Assembly (NCBI GenBank): GCA_933207985.1
Contig: OW240916.1
Coordinates: 261,882,897-261,946,896, forward strand
Length of the DNA: 64,000 nt
Source: Pelobates cultripes
Lineage: Eukaryota > Chordata > Amphibia > Anura > Pelobatidae
Direction of reading: 5' to 3'
Each line of letters opens with the position of its first letter. Position 1 is the stretch's first letter. The notes under the pieces were generated by a model. That model searched no databases and had not been told where the DNA came from. It saw only the letters and a program-made list of their open reading frames with translations. Of this stretch, positions 1 through 9,896 are shown piece by piece. The translations under genes were made by a program, and so were the position numbers.

Positions 1-340
1 ACTGGGTATTTTTAAACTCAGGACAAAATTTTGAATCTATTTAGCAGTTTTTTTCATTCGCTTTGTAGATGAGTAAAATATTTTTCAAGTAAAAGTCAAA
101 AAACATGTATTTTTTTCAATTTTTCATCATATTTTTTTATTTTTTTTTAAATTAAAATACATGAGATTATATAAATAATGGTATGTAAAGAAAGCCCCTT
201 TTGTCCTGAAAAAAACAATATATAATTTGTATGGGAACAGTAAATGAGAAAGCGGAAAATTACAGCCAAACACAAACACCACAAAAGTGTAAAAATATGC
301 CTGGTCACAAATGTACAACATCGCAAAAACAGTCCAGTCC
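1..340. other. AT-rich flank, nothing recognised
   Basis: Very AT-rich sequence with homopolymer runs. I see no gene, RNA or repeat boundary. The short open frames here have no recognisable domain and look like chance. Confidence 0.6.
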
Positions 341-622
341 TTAAGGTGTTAAAACTGAACTCCAGGTGTGCTGTCCTATTTTCCAGATCTTGTATGTCTT
401 TTCACAGATCTGATAAGGAGCTGTCAAGTTTTGGCATGGTTTTGTTTGCCATCCTGTGGTGTTCAGCTTGAAAGGTTCAGGACTCATCTTCACTAATATC
501 AGTGAGGCCTCTTCATCTTTGGTGCAACCTACATCTTGGTCAACCTCCTTTTGACAATGCGGTTCTCTTGTCTCCTGGTATTCAGACTTGTCCAAATGTT
601 TCTTGGTCAGCGTCTCTGCCAT
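341..622 (-). other. Unrecognised 93-codon open frame, possible retroposon ORF1 remnant
   Basis: The open frame begins MAETLTKKHLDK and is hydrophilic, rich in K, E and Q. It has no signal peptide, membrane segment or domain that I recognise. The reading frame continues plausibly upstream of its Met (reading back to about 690), and the composition resembles N-terminal parts of frog LINE-type ORF1 proteins. It lies just outside the Penelope-like insertion, so it would belong to older flanking repeat DNA. A chance open frame is equally possible. Confidence 0.2.
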
Positions 623-760
623 ATTTGCTGCCTGCTGTGATTCTGTGCCATGTTGCTTGGGTGTACCGATGTGGACTCGGGGCCTTCAATCCTGAGCTCC
701 TTCACACCACGTTTATTCTGTTGAGCTTCCGGTCACACTTTGGGTGCAAGGTGTTAAAGC

Positions 761-777
761 AATGGGTACAGGATTAA
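761..777. repeat. Left copy of 17-bp target-site duplication
   Basis: The sequence AATGGGTACAGGATTAA occurs here and again, identical, at 5913-5929. The two copies bracket the Penelope-like element exactly. I infer a target-site duplication from its retrotransposition. Confidence 0.75.
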
Positions 778-1277
778 AGCAGGAAGAAGCGGCGGGAGTT
801 TGCTCTCACAAATTTATGGATATTCTCTGCAGATTCGAAAAAAGTAGACTAGAGAAGGTCAATAAGGAGGTAGACGAAGAAATTGAAAAGATTCAAATCT
901 ATAAAAAAGAGGCCAATTTTGAACAATTGGAAAAAAAACTAAAGACACAATTAGATAGATTTCAAACATCTATTAAATCACGTAAACACTTTAAATTTAT
1001 GAGAGACACTAAACATTTTCAAACTGGAAATGTATATCGCAAATTTAAAAGAAATAAAAGAGTAGAGTTTGACAAGTTTTCCACTTCTGAATATGAAACC
1101 AGTGGTTCAGATTCAGAACCCCATTCAGAAGGCCCTTCCACTTCAACTGACCCCAATCCCAAAAGCATACTTAAAAAGGGGATTAATTTTTTAGCCAGAG
1201 CCAACGTGGAGGACAGACCTCCACGAAACACAAGAAGCAGTGTAAGACAAGCATACAAACGAAGAAAGGCTTATTAA
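778..1277 (+). pseudogene. PLE N-terminal coiled-coil region (truncated)
   Basis: The frame is rich in K, E and Q, with a heptad-like helical stretch (around EANFEQLEKKLKTQLDRF) followed by a basic patch (YRKFKRNKR) and a Ser/Glu-rich linker. It ends with TAA at 1275-1277. This matches the coiled-coil N-terminal region that precedes the RT in vertebrate Penelope-like proteins. The natural start is lost: the first Met codon in frame lies in the 17-bp target duplication, so the open start is a by-product of the insertion. The frame overlaps the next one, in the -1 register, over roughly 1241-1277. The two may have been one protein broken by an indel, or may be joined by frameshifting. Confidence 0.6.
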
Positions 1278-3635
1278 TTGGGGAAGGCCAGATAATTAAT
1301 CGGTCTTCACACCACCTCACTCCACTCGAAATGCAAGTTTTAATCAAGGGGATGTCCTTTGTCCCTACACCTAAATTTGATAAATTTGGGTGGACCAAGG
1401 ACATCCACCTTTTCGCACGTAAACTGGCTCTTCATAAATTTCATAGCATTCAAAAGACAAAACGGGCAACCAAACTGGGTCTGGAGACTCAAGATATGGA
1501 TCTTCTGGACAATTTGGTTGACCTTCTCACCAGTAATGAACTCAATGATACACAAATGGCACCAATGACGACTCTCAGACCCAAAAGTAAATTTACTCCA
1601 TATATTCCTGAGTTCAAATATATTGAATCTTTTGTAGAACTAACTTGTAAAGAAATAGAAGAAATAAATATTGATTCTGAGGCCAGAACAGAGAGTGACA
1701 ATATGAGTCCATCAGAGAGAAGAGCACTGTTCACTCTTAAAAGAAATGAAACAATTATCATCAAACCATCAGACAAAGGGGGGAACACTGTAGTCATGGA
1801 TAGAAATGATTATATCCATATGGTACACAGAATTCTTGATGATAAAGACACTTACACAACTTTAAGTGCAGATCCAACACCAAGATTCCTTAATGAACTC
1901 AGGACAATATTGGATGAAGCACTCCAATCCCATCTGATTTCCAACGATGAATTTAGATATCTATTTAATAAAAAACCTACTCTGGCGACCTTTTACGCTC
2001 TACCCAAGATTCATAAACAACAAGCAGTTCTATCAGGTAGACCAATTGTATCAGGCAGGAACAATCTCACCCAGAACTGCAGTGAATATGTAGAGTATAT
2101 TCTTCGGGACATAGTGAAAACATTGCCCTTTTACCTGAGAGATACGAAACAGACGCTAAATATACTCAAAGATACTATATTACCTATAGAAGCCAAGCTA
2201 TGCAATCTAGATGTGGAGGGACTCTACAGTTCCATCCCTCACAACATTGGTATCAAACATGTGAGGTGGTTTCTAGAGAATCAAAGGCCCAACTGTAAAG
2301 AACATAATGCCTTTCTCCTTACACTCTTACGTTTTATCCTCACACACAACTATTTTCTGTTTGAGGGGGTACACTACCACCAGATGAGGGGGACAGCGAT
2401 GGGGACGACTTGTGCCCCTTCTTACGCTAACCTTCATCTGGGGTGGTGGGAACACCAGATAGTGTTCAGTCCACAACTAGCCCATCATATGAAACATGTA
2501 TGCATCTGGAAGCGCTACATTGATGATGTGTTAATAGTTTGGACAGGCACATCAGAACAATTTACTAACTTTGTAGCTGAACTCAATAAAAACAACATCA
2601 ATTTGGGGTTCACATATGAATTTGGAGGCCAGAAATTAAATTTTCTGGATGTCACATTGGAGATTAACAATGACAACCAAATCTCCACCACGCTCTACAG
2701 AAAACCTACAGCTACAAATAATCTTTTATACTGGGAGAGTTACCATCCTCCAGCGCTTAAGAGAGGTATACCAATAGGCCAGTATTTACGGCTGAGAAGG
2801 AACTGCTCCTCAGTAGAGGAGTTCAAACTCAAAGCCCAAATTCTGAGGACCCAGTTCAAGACGAAAGGATATCCGAATAAATGTTTAAAAAGAGCATATC
2901 AAAGAGCTCTTTTTACAGATAGAATAGATCTACTATCAGACAATCCTCCGTCAAAAGGTCAAAACATCATACGTTGCATTGGGACCTTTGATTCTGGCTG
3001 GCCTTTGGTTAAACAAACTTTAGAGAGATATTGGCCATTGTTATACCAAGATCCACATCTGAAAGAAGTTTTGACCCCCTCTGTCTCATTGACAGCTAGA
3101 AGAGGACGTAACCTTAAAGATATTTTGGTTCCTAGCCACCTCTCTCCAATTGTGAAACCTCCCACTTGGCTGAAATCTCTTGCAGTAGGTACTTTCCAAT
3201 GTGGACACTGCAAGGCGTGCAAACATATAAACAAACATTCTAAAATACTATCAAACTCTACCAATTCCGAGACTTATTCAGTGAAAACATTTTTCAACTG
3301 CAAAACCACTGGATTAATCTACCTCTTGACGTGTAGTTGTGACATGAAATACGTGGGTAAGACCTTTTAAAACACGTATTTTAGAACATGTCAATTCGGT
3401 CAATCCCTCGAGGCACATTGATACCCCTATATCTCGTCATCTGAAAATAAAACACAATGGATCCGCCCAGGGTCTACGCTTCTGTGGGATTGAAAAAATC
3501 AAATTGGGCCCTAGGAAAGGGGACATTGACAAAACACTTCTACAATGCGAAAGCTATTGGATTTACAAACTTAAGACACTTTCTCCCCAAGGTCTCAACG
3601 AAGGGTTTTCATATACACCCTTCATTTCTGACTAG
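1274..3635 (+). pseudogene. PLE reverse transcriptase with GIY-YIG endonuclease, frameshifted
   Basis: It makes and integrates DNA copies of the element RNA. One frame stays open to 3370; its first Met is at 1331, but the conserved part starts upstream (INRSSHHLTPLE). Visible RT blocks are SDKGGNTVVMD, FYALPKIHK, LDVEGLYSSIP, GTAMGTTCAPSYANL and the catalytic YIDD (codons 2516-2527), then LNFLDV. A Cys cluster (CGHCKACKH) leads into the GIY-YIG nuclease, whose start (IYLLTC and YVGKT) is intact. At about 3363-3372 the frame is lost to TAA. The rest of the nuclease, with the conserved R (RILEHV) and E (CESYWIY), continues in another frame to TAG at 3633-3635. The RT looks intact and the endonuclease broken. 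Confidence 0.85.
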
Positions 3636-5186
3636 TTATGATAACCGATCCACACTTATGATGCTGATCTTTATTTAATTTATTATTATTTTTTAATAAT
3701 GTAAATAATGATGTAGATAGATAAATTCATCTTTCTCTCAATCTTGAATTAATTTTGATTTCTGCTTTATACACCCATCATATCAGCTAGATGTTCTGGT
3801 CTGGTCCTCCCTTACACTTGGTGGTTTTATATCTTTAACGACCTTTAATGATATTATTTAGGGAGTGTCCTTATATGTCCAGTGAGTATCTACCTTTTTG
3901 CCATGACCTTTATGGTTCTGATAATTTATTAACTTGGTCATAGGGAAGAGGTGTTGATATCTAACACAATTTGTCTTTATTTCATACAATCACTAGCAAT
4001 CTTTTATATATTGACTTAATTCAGTATACACAAAACGTATTAGCACAATTATAGACTATATATCTAGTTCCACGGCAGTATTAATATGCCATAAGTTAGA
4101 GACATCTGTATAATGTTTCGGCACGAACTGGCTTTATAACACTTATTTGTATATGTGCTATTGAGATACCAATTTCAGCCGTGTTCTGCATCTCACATTA
4201 TTGGCTACTGATTTTGACTTCAATAAAAACTTCTTCCTAAGTAACAATAATAATCTTTTCATTATCTCCTCTCTTTTTGGCAATCAGGAGAGGGTTGAAG
4301 CGAAACAAGTATGAATATTCACGAATAATTGTAGCCGTCCTTGATATCCCAAGGCTGCTAGTTGCTAAAATATAAGGATCCCTTTCCCCCTTCCTTTTAC
4401 TTATGATCGATATTTTCCGTTGATGTTTCAAACCACCCATTGTGAATAGATGATGGTGCGGTATGCTGTGTTTTTATATGTTCCAATAAAGTTTAGGTTA
4501 AGTTATTCTCCTAACGGCATTCTAATTTTTCGATGGATATGCGATTGAAAATAGGCTGTACAAACGTCAAATTTAGACATAATGGTTTTTCACTTGTAGT
4601 TAAATTTAATGACATTTAATGTTTGCCATCATTGCATTTTCACTTAAAACCTGTTGATAACAGCTCGCAGGAGCATTCTTGAAACATTTAGTGGCAAGCC
4701 CCTTTTGGATCGACCTTTGTAGTTCGATCTACTTTGATGGCACCTGGTATGTTACAAGATTTTTGCAATGAATAGAGCTTTCTGCCACAATCATAACCTT
4801 ATCTAGTTATTTCTGTGCAACGTTTACATGGTATGCACTAACTGCCATACATGTACCGAACACGGAAATTGGGCTTATTCCGTAGACACTCATACTTAAC
4901 TTTAAATGTGAACAGACTAAGTTAACTTGTCACAGTGTACAGTTAGACTTACAACATCTAACCTGATCTAAACATTACATCACGGACAATAAGGAGTTAA
5001 TTTTTTGGCAAAACAGTTCGTTCCACTTTATCAAGAATTTGATTGGGGCATTTGAACAGCCTCATTTACATAATTTTGGCGCGAATATAACGGCAATAAG
5101 AATCGCCTGCTATTGGTCCATCACAAATGTAGCTGGATGACTCAAAAGGTATATAAAGCAGACCTGATATAATCATTCCAAGTCTG
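3636..5186 (+). other. PLE 3' non-coding region
   Basis: There is no open frame of note between the endonuclease stop and the hammerhead. Being inside the target-site-bounded insert, it is assigned to the element's 3' non-coding part. A second gene is not visible. Confidence 0.55.
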
Positions 5187-5230
5187 ACCCCTGACGAAGG
5201 TGCACGCCAGCACCGAAACGCGCGTCGGGT
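5187..5230 (+). ncRNA. Predicted type I hammerhead ribozyme
   Basis: All core parts occur in order. CTGACGA is at 5191-5197. Stem II is GGTGC (5199-5203) with GCACC (5210-5214) around a 6-nt loop. GAAA is at 5215-5218. A minimal stem III is made by the self-complementary ACGCGCGT (5218-5225), followed by the cleavage-site C at 5226. Stem I pairs ACCC (5187-5190) with GGGT (5227-5230). Minimal type I hammerheads with a very short stem III are known from Penelope-like elements, so context and structure agree. They are thought to act in self-cleavage of the element transcript. Predicted cleavage is 3' of 5226. Activity is inferred, not shown. Confidence 0.8.
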
Positions 5231-5871
5231 TTTCTGTATTTCACTTTTTTTCACTCTTTCACAGGGCACTTTCACTATGTGCAGGCAACCAACATCCTAA
5301 GTATGGTTCTGCACATTAGCACATCTATATCTTTCTAACCTCCTTTCTCTGTCCTAATTCCATTCTTTTATTTAGAATTAAGAGTATTAGATCCAGTTAT
5401 CACTATAGTCTTTTCATATGCTTCCAACATATCGTTTTGAGAGTTTCTCTTATAGCTCCATCATTTAGGTATTGCAATTACAGCAATTTTAGTGAGCACA
5501 GGGCTCTTATAAGCTATTTAGCAACATATGGACATTTAGATACTCTCTTTGTTAGAAACTGCAACTATATTGTTATTCAATTTTGATACTAACAGGCAGT
5601 GCGCTTGGAATTAGGTACTTTTTCCTGTGACTTATTTGATACATATACTTTTTATTACCATTTGACTTTGACCAAACAAGTATAAAGTCAGCAGTCTATA
5701 GTATATTGCAGTCACTTATTAGTATAAGGGAGGTTTTGCCCAACAGGCTGTTTTCACATTTTTTCTTCACATTGGAATGATTTTCTAATCTGGAAAAGAG
5801 ACTCTGTTGTACACATCAGGGTATTAATAATTAACATTTAATTGACTATTGTATTTTTCCAGTATAAGTTC

Positions 5872-5895
5872 AATTCACTGGTTTTCCAGTGAATT
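5872..5895. repeat. Perfect hairpin near the PLE 3' end
   Basis: AATTCACTGG (5872-5881) and CCAGTGAATT (5886-5895) are exact reverse complements around a TTTT loop. The hairpin sits 17 bases before the right boundary of the element. It could be a recognition structure for reverse transcription, but this is inference. Confidence 0.7.
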
Positions 5896-5912
5896 AACTT
5901 AGAAACTTTTTT

Positions 5913-5929
5913 AATGGGTACAGGATTAA
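5913..5929. repeat. Right copy of 17-bp target-site duplication
   Basis: Identical to 761-777. It marks the right boundary of the Penelope-like element. Confidence 0.75.
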
Positions 5930-6820
5930 TGCTGCATGTTTGGAATTATTGATGCAGGTGCATGAGTAAAACAGTATACTGTGGAGATAGTAGCGCATGG
6001 TATGGGGTTAATACAGGAGGTGTGGACTTTATAATAATAATAATGTTTATAGAATACTACAAATTCATTAAAAGGTTTTGTGTCATGTGGCAATTTATAA
6101 AACAAGTTAGGATTTAAGGGTTGGACATAGAGCATGGTGTAGGGCGGGCTTTTTAGAAGAATTTAAGTCAGTGGGCACAAGTCTTTTTGCCACCTTTTTT
6201 GCCAAACACTTATATGCCATCAATTTTGGCAGAAACCTTATGAATACCTATGAAAATGTAATTAATGTGAATATTTAAATTCCCTATTTTTAGTTTTAAA
6301 GTTGAGATGTGTCAATGGAAGAAAAGCCAAACATATGTCAAGGATAGAATTTTCAACATCAGGAAGAGTATGATTTGATACATTTTAACTAGCACTTAGT
6401 TGCATCTCCTCTTTCATCCAAAGTAGCCTGCCTTTTGCCCCTTTCGCTTAAATCATGAATCTTTGAGGTTTATGACTCTTCTTAGCCTATGTAACATTTC
6501 CATTTTCGATGATTTTGAATAAAAGTAGTCGCTGAGGACCAGGGACTGCTCAGGATCACAGTGTAGTTTACGATTTCATCAACTGTAGAATCTTCAGGTC
6601 TTCTGATCCTAAAAGGTATACTATAGTCCATGAGGTTTGTACATTGGTCTCCTGGGAATTATACTCTACTTGAGCTACACTATTTGAAACAAACTGTTAC
6701 TTTGTTGCACGCTATTATATTTTATTTTATTCATTATTTATGGTGCTTACATTATATGTCTTGTTATTGGATCATTTGGTGCAATAAATGGTGTTGCTAT
6801 ACAGACGTGTAGATAATTAC
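5930..6820. other. Non-coding flank with a weak repeat shared with 61040-61180
   Basis: No gene is visible. Around 6000-6040 the words GGGGTTAATACAG and GGTGTGGA recur in the same order at about 61100-61130, so both may be diverged copies of one unnamed repeat. The remainder is AT-rich and unrecognised. Confidence 0.35.
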
Positions 6821-7328
6821 TGTGACGGACCCGCTGGCACTCCGACCGAGTACCTCCGCTAATCGATGCTCCTAGTGCTTGCCGAGGACTCCAAGCACTC
6901 CAACCGACACCATGAGCACTGCAGACTTATCCCATCCCCCAAGCATGAGCCAAGGCTTCAAGAAAGGGTCAAGCAGGTCTGTTTAATGAGCACACAAAAG
7001 CAACAGCACTCACGCAGCAAAACAACTCCTCCTCAGAGGAAAACAAACTGACAGTTAAAGACAGACAGCGTTTGAATATATGACAGTTATTAAGGGTTTA
7101 ACTGGTGTTCTAGGAGGGGGAGGAGTGGAATAAAACAGGGGTTTTCTTCACAATTTAAAGCTGCACACGGCTCCAATATAATTTAAAGGGCAGACAGAGT
7201 ACAATAAAAATCCAATATGCCCAAATAACATTTTTAAAGGGCAAAATCTTCCAGGGGCCATAGTCGCAGGGCAGGAGGCTGGCAATTAGTCCTCTCCAGG
7301 CACAAGTGGTGAAGGGCACTTCGTCACA
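6821..7328. mobile_element. LTR-like or short-TIR repeat, shorter copy
   Basis: It begins TGTGACGGACCCGCTGGCAC and ends CGTCACA. The first 110 bp and the last 40 bp match the copy at 62555-63841 closely (for example GATGCTCCTAGTGCTT and AGTCCTCTCC), while the middle is much shorter. TG...CA ends fit a solo LTR; the TGTGACG/CGTCACA termini also allow a DNA transposon. Flanks (ATTAC and ATTTA) give no convincing target duplication here, so the family call rests on the second copy. No coding sequence is seen. Confidence 0.55.
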
Positions 7329-9270
7329 ATTTAAATCTAATTTGCCTATTATTTACTACTAATTAGTGGAATGTTAACTCTTTTTTTCTAGTATTGCACT
7401 GCTGGAAGTTTGTGTTTATTTACTGGTAATAGTGTTTAAACAGTGGTTATTATTTTAGGCTGGCATTTTTATATATGCTATAACTTATTAGTGCCCTCCT
7501 TTTTAATGTTTTTTTTTTTCATATGTATTGGCGCATTTAATATGAGTGGCTGTTTAATTGTTTAGCCATTTTTTATTAGCTAAATACCCCACATAGAATT
7601 ATTAATTTTCAGACCACCAGATAACCAATAGTTTTTCTTATGGAGATTGTAATCATTATTGACCTTTTCATGTTTTTTTTATGTTTAAAGCACACCAATT
7701 CACTTGTGCATGTCTTTAAGTCCTCCAATAGTTCCATAATAGGATCTTCACAGTTTATGGTGGACAGTTGATGGATGGGCAGATATATGGGAAATCTTCT
7801 TATTTGCATTACAGGGCAATGGTCTTTTTTTTTTTTGAAAAATAGAATGCTATCCATCTATGATTTACAGTTGAAGGAGGTTGTTGAGTAAAGCTCTATC
7901 ATTGGATAATAGTCACATTGATCCTTTCGATACACCAAGCTTCATATATATGACGTGCTAGGGCGCATTGATTAAACTGGCCTTGGGGCAGCAGAGCGGG
8001 TAAATCCAGCCCTGCAAACAAGACCAACAGTTGACGGGAATTACGTTCGCAGAATCGTGCAGTGTAGAGTTTATATAGAGTTCTGAAGGTTTACATAACA
8101 ATTTGCAGGTAAAACAGGATTTTGAAGGACAATGATTGATTAGCGCTTTTATTTTAATAAAATTCTTAGCAATTTAAATTTAATCTTTTATTTATCTATT
8201 TAGTTATACATGCTAGCCTTGTCATTAAATTTGTGTTAACCCTTGCATTGCTGTGCACACGGCCACATTTCCATGTACAGTATTACAGAAACAATATACA
8301 AGCTTGTACAGCCTTTTTCTGCAGATGCTAGAGTGCTCATAAGCATGCCCTAGAGCATTTAGGGGTGATGAAGATACCCAGAACACAATGTGTTACAGAA
8401 GTCAGTATTTTTTTGTTTGTTTGTTTTATTTACCAATAGCATTATCTGGGTTGATGGAACACATGACAGTTCCACTTTAAATTGAAATCTAAAGGATACG
8501 GTAAGCTTTTGTGAGGGCTGACAGGGGGGTGGTGAGGTAGGAGAAGGTTAGATTGGGAAGATAAGTCTGGCAGCACCATTAATTATGGAATGTAAAGGGA
8601 CAATCAGAGTGATGTACAGTGGGTTACAGTTATAAAGTTAAGTAATGCTGCATTCATGAACTACATATACAGTCATTTGGTTCCAAATGCCACAGAATTT
8701 AAAAATACACTGGATGTCAGGAGTGAAAAAGAATGTTAGCTTCAAAAATTGTACAGAAGCAGATTTATGGTATAGAATCAAATGTAGTAACATTCACCTT
8801 ACGGCAGACCAAGAAGTGTAAGCTCTCAAAAAAGGGAAAAAATAAATAAATAAGGTTTGTTTTTTCTTTATTTTGCACAAAAAGAAACACTATAGTGTAA
8901 GGGAATACTTAACGTTAAACAGATGCAGCTTCCCCAGTGGTATTCCCCAGATTACCCCCTTTCTTATATAGCACAATACAGACAATATTTGGGAATCAGC
9001 TCAACATCTAAAAAGGAAAAATAAACCAAACATAATAAAGTAAAGTATGTTACAACACAGATTGCGCTTTTTAGAATGCATTCACAGTGTATCCGTGTAA
9101 TCTGTGCCTTGGGGTGCCTCCCCTGGTATAGGCTGGGGGGAGGGCTAACATTTCTTTCGGCTTCTCCTACTGCGGATAGGATGCAAGATAAATCAGATGA
9201 CCAGGACTCTCTCCAAGCTTCAAGTAGATTTATTTGGAAAAATAATTTAAAAACTACAAAACAATTTAAA
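7329..9270. other. Non-coding, nothing recognised
   Basis: Low-complexity AT-rich stretches and unique-looking sequence. I see no exon, RNA gene or clear repeat end. Confidence 0.5.
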
Positions 9271-9316
9271 AGATTTGTCCAACACATTTCCTCCTCTTGT
9301 GTGGCCTTCCTCAGGG
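9271..9316 (-). ncRNA. Hammerhead-like relic
   Basis: Read on the minus strand: CTGAGGA (9314-9308), then an interrupted stem II (AGGCC with a poor partner), then GGAAATGTGTTGGAC, which resembles the GAAA plus stem III/I of PLE-type hammerheads. The core has several changes and is unlikely to be active. It probably marks the end region of an old non-autonomous Penelope-related repeat that continues toward lower coordinates (about 9100). Confidence 0.35.
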
Positions 9317-9896
9317 TAGTAAAAACTGCAAATAACAATCAATAACACAACTGAAATGTAAAGCTGGCGTATATTCCCTTACCCCCAGTCCTTTGTTTTT
9401 TCTTTAGCTGAGAAAAATTAAAGCAAGAAGTTCATACAAGACAAAACCTTTTTAACATTCTCAGGGTTATTTACTAAAAATCTAATTTTACAATCAGAAT
9501 TTGCAAAACTAATCTGTTACCAATCAGGTGCATTCATAGTTACATAGTTACATAGCTGAAAAGAGACTTGCATCCATCAAGTTCAGCCATCCTCACATTT
9601 GTTTTTTGCTGTTGATCCAAAAGAAGGCAAAAAATAAACAGTTTGAAGCACTTCCAATTTTGCAACAAACTAGGAAAAAAAATCCTTCTTGACCCCAGAA
9701 TAGAGGTCAGATTAATGCTTAGATCAATAAGCTATTACCCAACATTGAAACATTGTAGCCTTGCATATTCTGTTTTTGTAAATATGCATCTAGTTGCTGT
9801 TTGAACATCTGTATGGACTCTGATAAAACCACTTCTTCAGGCAGAAAATTTCACATTCTTATTGTTCTTACAGTAAAAAAAACCCTTTTCTTTGCC

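Larger units (their letters stand above)
778..5912 (+). mobile_element. Penelope-like retroelement, 5'-truncated, about 5.1 kb
   Basis: The element carries a reverse transcriptase followed by a C-terminal GIY-YIG endonuclease, the arrangement that defines Penelope-like elements (PLEs), and a hammerhead-type ribozyme fold downstream of the gene. It is bracketed by a 17-bp direct duplication (761-777 and 5913-5929), which sets the boundaries. The left junction falls inside the N-terminal coding region and no upstream hammerhead copy is present, so the insertion looks 5'-truncated. The right end follows a short hairpin and a T-run. The long intact RT frame and identical duplications suggest a fairly recent insertion. 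A frameshift in the endonuclease means this copy probably cannot move by itself. Confidence 0.85.

Noticed and set aside
6821..6837. TIR DNA transposon as the first choice for the TGTGACG repeat
   Set aside because: The longer copy has TG...CA ends with a 5-bp duplication, which fits an LTR better; left as an alternative.
9540..9556. Repeated ACATAGTT units as a tandem or CRISPR-like array
   Set aside because: They are the normal unit tail at the 3' end of the CR1/L2-group LINE.
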